Of a stretch of 37,694 bases of DNA, positions 1 to 9,200 are shown piece after piece. The stretch lies in NCBI GenBank assembly GCA_001579985.1, contig LRSR01013630.1, positions 1-37,694 of the forward strand, given 5' to 3'. The notes below the pieces were generated by a model that made no database searches, was not told where the DNA came from, and worked only from the letters and a program-made list of their open reading frames with translations. The position numbers and the translations under genes are program-made. Each line of letters begins with the position of its first letter. Position 1 is the first letter of the stretch. The stretch is from Hypsibius dujardini. Taxonomy: Eukaryota; Tardigrada; Eutardigrada; Parachela; Hypsibiidae.

Positions 1-438
1 CTGTGTGTACAAAGACAACTTGACAATTTACAGGGAAACTGCCATATGAATCCTGTTATTAGCACAAGAGCGCATTAAGCAGCCTACACTCAAAAAATCG
101 AAATTGGAACAACCTCGTCCTCAAGGGGGTCGAAACAGCCAGTCCTCGCCGAGTTAACAAGAATGAGCTGTCGTAATCGCTGCACCGAAGAAAGAAAAAT
201 GATCCTCATCGCTTCCGCCGTTCATATTTGTCCCAGAGGAAATTTGCCAGCTAGAACGGAATGTCCTTTGTCCTTTTTCTTTCATCTTCGATGAAGCGAT
301 TACATTGCCCATTTTCTTTAAAAATGTTAAAGATAATGCAAAAACCAAACACGAATCAATGAACGGACCGCAAAAAGGAAGGATGTAAATTGTAACTGGG
401 AATTGTTTACGCAATCAATCAATCGACAGCTGCGGTCT
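1..438. other. AT-rich spacer, no gene seen
   Basis: No coding exon, RNA gene or repeat family is recognisable here. The open frame on the minus strand at 154-414 has no domain-like pattern and no flanking splice signals. The stretch runs into the tandem array that begins near 440. Confidence 0.5.
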
Positions 439-439
439 T

Positions 440-1090
440 GTGGTTCGCACATAAGCTGGGAGGAAATGATTTTACTTTAGCAAAAAGCTGGGATGAAATG
501 ATTTTGGTTTAGCAAATTTAGCTGGGAGAAAATGATTTCGATTTAGCAAATTTAGCTGGGAGAGAATGATTTCTCCTTAGCAAATTTAGCTGGGAGGAAA
601 TGATTTCGCCTTAGTAAATTAGCTGGGAGGAAATCATTTCTCCTTAGCAAATTTATCGTGTGTAAACTCGAAACCTTTTGAAACGCAGGGCGCTCCATAT
701 AATTTCGGTTTAGCAAAAAGCTGGGAGAAAATGATTTCGGTTTAGCAAATAGCTGGGAGAAAAATAAATAATTAATTCATTATTTAATTTTGGTTTAGCA
801 GAAAGCTGGGAGAAAATGATTTCGGTTTAGCAAAAAGCTGGGAGAAAATGATTTCGGTTTAGCAAATAGCTGGGAGAAAACTAAATAATTAATTCATTAT
901 TTAATTTCGGTTTAGCAAATAGCTGGGAAAAAAACTAAATAATCACTTATTTTATTTATTTATGCTTAGCAAGTTTAGCTGGGAAGAAATCATTTCGTCT
1001 TAGTAAATTAGCTGGGAGGAAATCATTTCTCCTTAGCAAATTTGTCGTGTGTAAACTCGAAACCTTTTGAAACGGAGGGCGCTCCATAGT
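440..1090. repeat. Tandem array of ~33-40 bp 'TTTAGCAAATTTAGCTGGGA' units with a ~387 bp longer period
   Basis: A unit reading roughly TTAGCAAA(TTT)AGCTGGGAGAAAATGATTTC recurs more than a dozen times with small indels. A separate 45 bp segment containing GTGTAAACTCGAAACC and GGGCGCTCCATA occurs at about 657-700 and again at about 1044-1088, each time after the same unit, so the array has a longer repeat of about 387 bp. AATAAATTAATTCATTATTT-like insertions appear twice inside it (about 763 and 885). This looks like satellite DNA. No coding role is apparent. Confidence 0.9.
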
Positions 1091-1139
1091 ATCTTGTCCC
1101 ATCCCTATATTCTTTCACAAATAATTACTTAACAAATAA

Positions 1140-1376
1140 TCAATCTGGCAAATTACAAATATTTTTTACACATTTCTCTATGTTAAATTTTATGTAAGAG
1201 GGCATAAACTCTTCACCTCGCGATATACAGCTGCAGGTCCTATAACCTATGCCTATATACAGTACCGAAGCCCCGATATGCTTCTCAGTGCAATTATCAT
1301 CAGACTGTGACGCGTTCACGGAACGACGGCTTGACCCCCTGCTGCTGAGACAAAAAAGCCAGAAACAGAACAACAC
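1140..1376 (-). CDS. Candidate small cysteine-containing secreted peptide (weak)
   Basis: A 78-codon minus-strand frame starts with a short hydrophobic stretch (MLFCFWLFCL) followed by a polar segment with five further cysteines (DDNCTEK, RTCSCIS, IEKCVKNICNL). That layout is seen in small secreted peptides or neuropeptide-like precursors. I do not recognise the family. The pyrimidine-rich run TTTCTGGCTTTTTTGTCTCAG inside the proposed start region could instead be a splice acceptor, in which case the hydrophobic start is an artefact and the true 5' end lies upstream. An alternative upstream ATG in another frame also gives a hydrophobic leader but stops soon after. Treat it as a possible gene only. 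Confidence 0.2.
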   Translation of the reverse strand: MLFCFWLFCLSSRGSSRRSVNASQSDDNCTEKHIGASVLYIGIGYRTCSCISRGEEFMPSYIKFNIEKCVKNICNLPD

Positions 1377-1560
1377 CTGGCAAGCCCAGACGCCTCTTCA
1401 TCTCCTTCTCCCGTTTAAGGCCCTGACGAATCTTCCAAGTTCTTTAACACTGCGCAAAATTCCAGCTCTCACACAATATGATGAGACACCCACACATCCC
1501 AACATACGCAGTGGTCCAAACCTCCGCCCCCAGTCGCAGGGTCTCCAGAGGGTGGTGTAG

Positions 1561-2021
1561 ATGCCACGTCGTACATAATAGAGATTTCACTTAATTCTCA
1601 GTTCTCACGATACACGGAGAAAGCCTAAATCATAGCCAATTCTAAGCCAGAAAAGAGACCCTATAAGTCCCACAACGACCGCCGCTCCTCAAGATGATGG
1701 AACGCGCGATATAAATTAATGAGAGCGCGCGGCGTGTAGTAGTGAAAAATCAACAGCGTCCCCCGTTTTCGTCCTAGGACGTCACACGTCAACATGGGGC
1801 ATATTACTGTAAATGGATCAGGGGGGGAGGAAGGGCAGAAATCGTGCGCTCGTTGACTGACGAGACTCGCTTTTCACTATATGTTGAGCATACTCTCTCC
1901 GTACGAGGAGTAAGGCCTAATTGAAGTCACCCCTTTTTACTGGCTTAAATCTAGTCAATAGTAGCGTAGTGAAACTCGACATTTATCCCTACATAAACTT
2001 AACTCGACCTTCTCTCCCACC
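1561..2021. other. Non-coding spacer
   Basis: No exon is recognised. Near 1880-1925 the sequence GAGCATA..GTACGAGGAG..GGCCTA recurs in inverted orientation near 2435-2485. A related direct copy of GGCC..ACTCCTCGTA lies near 2797, so this spacer appears to be built of old, nested repeat copies. Confidence 0.4.
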
Positions 2022-2200
2022 TAAAATTCATTTTGGAATCGATTGGCATCAGCCGAAGGTCAAGGAGCGGAGCTACGAACCAATCTTCCAAGACTAGCTA
2101 CGCTCACAATCCCGCTCTTTTTTTAAAGATAAACGTAGCTCCGCCCCTTGATTTCCTAACAATATTTGGTTGATGCCAATCGCTTCCAAAATGAATTATA
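2022..2200. mobile_element. MITE-like foldback element, family A
   Basis: The left end (2022-2052, TAAAATTCATTTTGGAATCG..) is the inverted complement of the right end (2171-2200, ..CTTCCAAAATGAATTATA). An inner pair also matches: GGTCAAGGAGCGGAGCTACG near 2059-2077 against CGTAGCTCCGCCCCTTGATT near 2134-2153. No open frame is present, as expected for a non-autonomous element. Related copies lie at 2508-2706 and 21452-21660. Confidence 0.75.
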
Positions 2201-2206
2201 AATGCG

Positions 2207-2349
2207 TACTGTACTGCCGCGATTAAACCGGTCACTTTTTTCCCCGGGCAGCGCATTCGACCTGTGTGAGTGTGTGTGCTCACTCAACACACAGGCGCGT
2301 GTGACGGGGGCGCGGCTAAAGTCACCGGTTTAATGGCGGCAGTACAGTA
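2207..2349. mobile_element. 143 bp MITE-like element with ~29 bp terminal inverted repeats
   Basis: The termini TACTGTACTGCCGC.ATTAAACCGGT..AC (2207-2235) and the inverted copy at 2321-2349 match at almost every position. The interior is GT-rich (TGTGTGAGTGTGTGTGCTCA) with no coding capacity. It starts 6 bp after the family A element ends, so one may have inserted beside the other. Confidence 0.75.
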
Positions 2350-2507
2350 AGTGTCAAAAAAGTTTATTTCGATGTGCTTGCAGAGTCCCACTATAATGGA
2401 ATTACAAGGCCGGAAAATGGCGTACGTAGGAATAGGCCGGGCTCCTCGTACCGTGTAAAGTTATACCCGTCTGTGTGCTGAAATATGCTCTTCTTGACCC
2501 TAACCCA

Positions 2508-2706
2508 TGCAGAATTGAATGCGAAATTGATTAGTGCCATCGCAAAATTTTCTCAAATCAGGGGCGGAGCAATATACATTCCTCAAAGAGGGCTAGAATT
2601 ATGAATTGAGGGTAGCTTTTCAGAATTTTCCCATATAGATCCGCCCCCTCAGGTCCGAAAAATATTTGGCCAATTTCAGTCGGTTCCCAAATGAATTGTG
2701 AATGAA
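2508..2706. mobile_element. MITE-like foldback element, diverged family A copy
   Basis: The outer arms (about 2508-2545, GAATTGAATGCGAAATTGATTAG...) pair imperfectly with about 2665-2706 (..GGTTCCCAAATGAATTGTGAAT). The inner arms carry CAGGGGCGGAGC and GATCCGCCCCCTCAGG. The order of motifs is as in the 2022-2200 element, but the copy is more diverged and lacks the GGAGCTAC core. Confidence 0.55.
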
Positions 2707-3245
2707 ATAATGCTTGCTAAAGTTTATTGCTTACTTTACATAGGCGGAGTCAGTGGTAACATCTGTAGATACTGGAACAAAGGGGTGGCTCGTCATAGGC
2801 CAGACTCCTCGTAGTGTGCATTTGGGTTCTCGACAGCGGCACCACAGGAACTACATACTCAAGTCTTGCTGCCTCGCGATTGAGTGTGTTAAAGTTGTAC
2901 GCCACTCACATCCCATCCTGCACACGGCTTGTCTGTCATCATCTGCGGCAGCGGCGACGGAAAATCAGCGCGGAAATGTGGTCCAGCTGTACGACAGAGG
3001 GTATATGAGTTTCATTCTCCCCTGCCGGGTTCCCCCCCCCCTGTGCGACTTGTTCCGGAAGACCTTAATGTGCAGCACGCTAGAGTAAATCGCTTGTTTG
3101 TCCGATGATTACTCCATCGATGACTTCTTGTCCCTTTTAACGCCACAATTTTCGCGCGCAAATTTTCCCGCAGTTGTAATTTAGGATTTTAATTTGGTTT
3201 TTCACCCAAAAAGAGCGGCAAAGATAAGATATTGATTACGCAGCT
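2707..3245. other. 5' flank of the GPCR gene
   Basis: No convincing exon is present. The open frame at 2753-3088 begins inside a repeat-derived segment (GGCCAGACTCCTCGTA) and shows no domain. Just before the GPCR start, the sequence ATTGATTACGCAG|CT precedes the ATG, so a splice acceptor joining a 5'-UTR exon to the first coding exon is possible. Confidence 0.4.
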
Positions 3246-6200
3246 ATGGCAGACTATGCAACAACGGTGGGTCATTTTGCTACGGTTAATTTTACGGAGG
3301 ACGACGACTCTGACCTCCTGTCGTACGAGGAGGAGGAGCCGGCATGGAATCGCTCCGGGAGTGCGAAGGTGACAAAAATGTCACCGGAAGTGCTCCATCA
3401 GTTGACAATATTATCCTTCTTTATGGTGATTGCGCTGATTGGGAATTTGACCGTCCTGACACACTTGATTCGCATTCGGGGATGGCAGCGTCCGGTGACA
3501 ATTTTTGTCATGTCCTTGGCCGTTTGTAAGTTGCTATTATACATCAAGGAGTTTTCACGGTAGAAGAAATTACAAATGCAACGATCAGAATATTACGAAG
3601 TTGCAGAATTCTCATCCTGAATCAGCAATAATATAACTGAAACTATAGAAGTAGGGTTTCATTAGTGCATTTTAAAAAGTTTAACCCAAATAAAAGTCAA
3701 TATGCTTTACGATAAACAGTTACGGGGAACAAGCATCAAACATAATTATTTTCAGTAGAAACGCCCGCGACGAGTATCAAATTAGTGTTGGGTGGTACCC
3801 AACAGATACCCAACAGATACCTACCCAACACTTATTAATAGTGAAGTCTATCTACCTAGTTAACCAATTCCTATTTAACATCACATTCTATACTTTACTT
3901 ACTCAGCTATTATCACGTACATAATTCCACCCTGTCGGCAGGAATTCGTACGTTAGATCAGGAATTATTCTTTATCCGTGACTACCTCGTTATATAAGCG
4001 TGTGTTTTACAGTAATTTGAAGAGTTCCTTTCTTTCACCTCTTATCTCCCCTACCAGTAAAGTCTTACCACGATTCTTCTCCTATTCTAATAGCACCTAG
4101 TCTAATAGCTTGTATTTTCAGGTTCTTCCGTCATAGTAGGGACGAAGGCCTAACATTAGATATCAACCAAACTAAATTTCTGCTTTGTTTCAACATGAGG
4201 ACGAAGTTGGAAGTTGAGGCTGGATGAAAACACTTTTTAAATAATATGGCCATCCATTCATGTTTGTAGGAGAAAAGGCGGCAGATTATGTTTTTGATTT
4301 TGATGAATTTTAATCTTTAAGGCAGTCGTTGAACATATTGTCGATTTTTTTCGCTGCTCATCGCAAAGGACATAAATAAATATATCATGCTGACGCAAGT
4401 GAACTGTTGAAATTCAGTACGGCCTAATAAAACAAGATTTTTATTATTAATTTAGTTGTCTCAATCTAATCAAATCTCAAGGATTTGTTTATTTTAATCG
4501 GAATATTTGTAGTGTTCTTTTTGTAGGTTTGGGGTGTGGCAATTTGTGATTTTTTAACTTGCATAATGTATGATCATTACGCGCAGTACGCGAACACAGT
4601 GCAGGGTATTGTAAATTTAGAATTGCTTGTCTCGATGACTGGCGATACTTTTAGTACACAACTATGACGTAGAGTCGGCTATAATCGTATACACACGTGG
4701 CGAAAACCTTGCGCTAACCGAGTTAAGCCATTAAACTCGCTCGACGCATGGCTGTTGTACACACCCGCGAGTTAAAGTGCTTAATTCGGTTAGTGCAAGG
4801 ATTTTGCTTTACACGCACTATATATGACTAATCGTATATCAACACGCACTGTGCAGTGTATATTACATGTTGCAGCGGACGTGCTGATTGCTGTCTTCTC
4901 CATGTCGGTGGAGATCCTGTGGGAGGTCTTCGGGGAGTGGATCTTCGGCAATTTGGCCTGCAAACTGGCCACCTACGTGCAGTGCCTGCTGTTTGTCAGC
5001 ACGGCCTTCATCCTGATGAGCATAAGCTACGACCGCTACGAAGCCATTTGCAAGCCGATGACATTCTCTCGCAGCCTGGCGCGCAGCCGTAAAATGATCG
5101 CTCTCTCTTGGGTGCTGGCATTCATCGTCGCCCTTCCGCAGATCTTCATCTTCGTACAGGTAATGAATGAATGAATAAAGTCAGAAATTCGGTTTTGTAA
5201 CAACAGCGTTACAGTATACCTATGTATAACCGGCGGCGTTCAATAAGCTCTATTCCTTTTTGAAATTCGTAAAGCACATACCTTTACGAACTTTTTTTCA
5301 ACTAATCTTAACAAGCATGTCTATTTTGAATACCTACAATCCAGTCATAAAGGAAGCTTAAAGATAAAAATAATAAAGAAGAATAATTAAACAACACTGA
5401 ATTCCACCTCCCCTTTAATAAAGCAAATTGTAAATTAGTCGAACACAAAAGTAAACACCAATAATGTTGCAAAGAAGTATCTCGTGGCGGAATTTCTAAA
5501 ACTCCTCAGAGACATCCACACGCACTTTGCTCAAATTCCTGCCCTGCAGACTGCATATTTTATGAACTACGTGACCTCAACAACATTTCATCGTCCAAGT
5601 TTCCGGTTAATATCCGCCATGGATGGGAGACCTCACGTTAGACATTATAACATCCACATCCTATTAAATGTAGGCTAGCTAACAATAACAGCCATTCCAG
5701 TCTACCAGTGCAAAAGCTAACCCTGCCCGTTACGTCATGCCTCAATTTCACTTGCAAATTGTGCGGTCGTGTGAAAGGAAAAGGGGCCTCTATACCTCAC
5801 GCGCAGAGAATATATTCACTTCATAGAGTTAATTTCCGAAAATGCCCGGCAACCTGACACTGCTCCTCCAAATTTCCGGACACATTGTGATTAGCGAAAG
5901 TAAAGTACCGGTCCCTCGAAACGGGAGGGCGGAAGACGGTGCTGGGTTTCACTCCGATTATTGCCAACGTATACTGAGTAAAACTTTGTTCAGAGTCGTC
6001 GGTTGTTATATTGTGTAAGGGGGAGATTTTGCCTAATTCTTCATCCCTATAACAGATGATCAGAACGAATAACTTCTCAAATGAATTCTTAATCATCTCA
6101 AATTGGTCGTCAATTTAAGAACGTTGAGCCAAATTTGACATGGAAAAAAAATTAAAACGAAATAAAAACGGGTTGGCAAATTGATTTTGAATTTAAATCA

Positions 6201-9200
6201 TTTTCGACCCAGCCGGTTCCTAATTTTTCGTCCCATCACAATGCGACTGTATGATGAGCCTACGAGTGAGTACGCTCTATTTAATAATATAACTCTTCTA
6301 GACTAAATTATTGTTAGCTTTTTTTGCAAACAAATTTTTGATAAATTTTCTCTCATCATTAGGTTGATTTTTAAAAAACTTGTCAGCTCCTGCAAAAGTT
6401 ATTGCATGAGGAATATTTTCTCTCACGTTTTGCAAGATGGAATAAATGGGCGAAATCCCTGTATGTACTTAAGGGTTGCTCAAGGCCCGCGCAGCGGTTG
6501 ACGAGTGTACGCAGCTGCGAAGACAGACACGAACGAACGAGTCTGGAAGTTTTAACAGGAAAAGCCGTACAGTGACAGCTGTGAAGTGGTTTCATGGCCT
6601 GTGTGTGCCCATCGAACCCGCTTTTATCTTTGGAGTGTAACCACACAATCACTGGAAGAAACCGACGCGTCGAGAAAGCGCTTTTTACGAGAAACACGTG
6701 TTTGTCTGGATCTGCCTCTGGCGTTGCCACAAAGCACCGAATAATCCGTATCTTGAGAGCCGACGCCGGCGAGCAGAAAAAAGAAGGAGAGCCAACGTCA
6801 CGAGAAGCGCCTAATTTTGCATAAGTAATGCGGCGGCGCGTAATATAATGTGCTCTTTGTTAAATCGGTCTGCAGGCTCTGCAATCGAATAAAGCGGCTA
6901 TTGCTGTATCAATTGAAGCAGAATTCGAGAGGATTACATAACACGGTTATTGTATCTAAAATTATCTTTACGGAGGATATAAAAAGTGTGCACTTTCTGT
7001 CAAATTCCTGATTGGATTTGAATGAAAGTTATTGCGTTCATATTTAAAGTAATATATTCAAGTAAGTTCTGTTGAATTTAATGGCGGCGCGAGCTGAAAA
7101 AAGAAAATAAATGCAACATTCAAATGGGATTATATGACACAGCAGACCACTCGTTTTAATACTAGGACAAAGCGGAGTTTTCTAAACTGAAACTGAACAG
7201 TGATTCACCCTGACATGAAGGGAAAACCCGATTGATTTGAAACCAAGTCTAATTTGCTACTTAATCTTATGCTAGTTAACCACTGAATAATTTTTAACAA
7301 ATTCATTTAGTTCAAGTCTATTTCAGTTGAAATATTTGAATACCAATCGTCAGCAATTCATTTCAAACAATAATTGTAATTGTCAGTCTGCATATATTAA
7401 CGACTAGCCTTTAATCTTGCTCGCTCCGTCTCATTTTTGTTTATTATTTAATTTATACGAAACCATATGATCGCGCAGTTAATCGGACTCTCCATATTGA
7501 ATAACCTTAAACAGCACCAGTCCATTTGGCAATATTGCAATGGTATTGTGAAGTGCTGCGAGGTACTATAATACCGGAGACATATTAAAGGTTAGTCATG
7601 TGAGTCATATGAGCTAATTCATATCCCCAACAATGCAGCTGTGCCGCGTTACTTTGAGGGTCGCTCATTGAGTTCTGATAGGCGACCCTCAAAGTAACCG
7701 CGGCACAGATGTACACCATTTGGATCCTCAACAACACACCAATTGGACTATCTCACGGGAAAGAGGACCTTATAAGTCTGACGTAGTTTTCTTCCTGCCG
7801 GAAGTGCAGAATTAATCAAAATAAGCGGACCGTCGGGGATTCCCACTCAAAACAGACAATTGGAAACGATCAACAGGCAATGCAGCAGTGGTTGAGTCGC
7901 ACAATTAAGCCGGTAATGAATCACGTTTTTGCCCCAACAACGCTGCTGCGGTTTCGCACTTCCACCGACTCAAACAAAGACACCTTTTCGGTTAAGCCTG
8001 TGCACGTGGGAAGACCCAACGGAAGTCTTTGTCCCCCGGTCATGCTCTAATTTCAATTCATTAATTCCACACGATCGATCCGCAGCAGTGGAGTGAGGTT
8101 ATCCTTCCGAAACCCCTGCAGGGCTGAAACTTGCTTGAAACGGTGAAACCACTTCGAGTAATTTTGTACTGAGCTGGTTCGTTTGCTGACCGATCGTACC
8201 CGGGCAAGTGTACTGAGTATCCAGATAATGCGCGCCTCTCAATTCGTACCCAGGCAATTCGTAATACAGACATTCTATATCACTTGACAATCTGTACCAA
8301 AACACGGGCATTCCGCACAGATGTACATATGACATATTCTGATCTACTGCAGACAAGATGATACTAAAATAGAGTATTAAAATAATACAAAAATATAGTA
8401 TTTGTTTTCAAAATTGTCAAAATATCGGATTTGGAAGATTTTGCTTGGTCTTGCTTATGGAGCACCAACAGTCTGTTATATGCGAATAATTGGGATACGC
8501 CTTGTCCCTTGATATGATTTGTCTGTAAGGGTAAACTGTCGGAATATGATTTGTCTGGGGTACGAAATGTACCCGGAAACGAAGTCGGTGGTACGTTATG
8601 TCGGTGTACCAGTTGTCTGGGTACGAAATGTCGGAGCGCCGAGCCCTCAGCCGGGAGGTTTCTCGGAGGATTTCTTACAAAGACAAACATTTATTCAGCT
8701 CCCGTCGACTGGTTAATAGCGACCAACATTTATAAGGATTTTGGTGATAGGCCTTAGGTCATAGTCACAGTTAATCCGGAGGCCGACGGCCTCTGCAGAT
8801 TCCCTTACATCACAATTTTCCCAGATAATCTCGGACGTTGATTTAATGACGTAAAATAGTAATTTTTTATACTTGCGTTCCCTAACTAAGGAGTATCAAT
8901 GATTTATAAAGTAATTAAATTTTACGGTAAGATAATTAACCTGGAACGAAATTATATTTCTATGCCAATTAAATCTTAATTTAAAGTCAAAAGAATGGGA
9001 CAATAGCGAAAGGGTGGGAAAAGGATGGGGCAGTAGGGGTACCCTAACATAATATTATTTTATATCATATTGGTAGTACAAATATCATTGCGTGGAAATG
9101 TGTCCATTACTTTGCCAGAAATTTGGGATGGCTAGGGTCCCCGTATTTGCCGGTAAATGCGTGAAATGAAGCAATGATCGATCAGCGCCAGAATATAAAG

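Larger units (their letters stand above)
3526..4875 (+). other. GPCR intron 1
   Basis: The donor is TTT|GTAAGT and the acceptor is ATGTTGCAG|CGGAC. The intron is AT-rich and non-coding. It contains a small foldback (3778-3836) and a MITE-like element (4691-4818) close to the acceptor. Confidence 0.85.

Noticed and set aside
5484-5678. 64-codon plus-strand frame MAEFLKLLRDIHTHF.. in GPCR intron 2
   Set aside because: It could not be placed between the flanking exons without breaking the TM4-TM5 loop. No motif or splice borders.
5821-6096. 91-codon minus-strand frame in GPCR intron 2 (VSRDRYFTFANHNVSGN..)
   Set aside because: No splice signals or upstream continuation (stop codons lie directly before the ATG), no recognisable domain, and it sits antisense inside a long intron.
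6383-6824. Overlapping frames on both strands (115 and 76 codons) in GPCR intron 2
   Set aside because: No family motif. The mutual overlap on opposite strands and the local GC rise are enough to explain the open frames.
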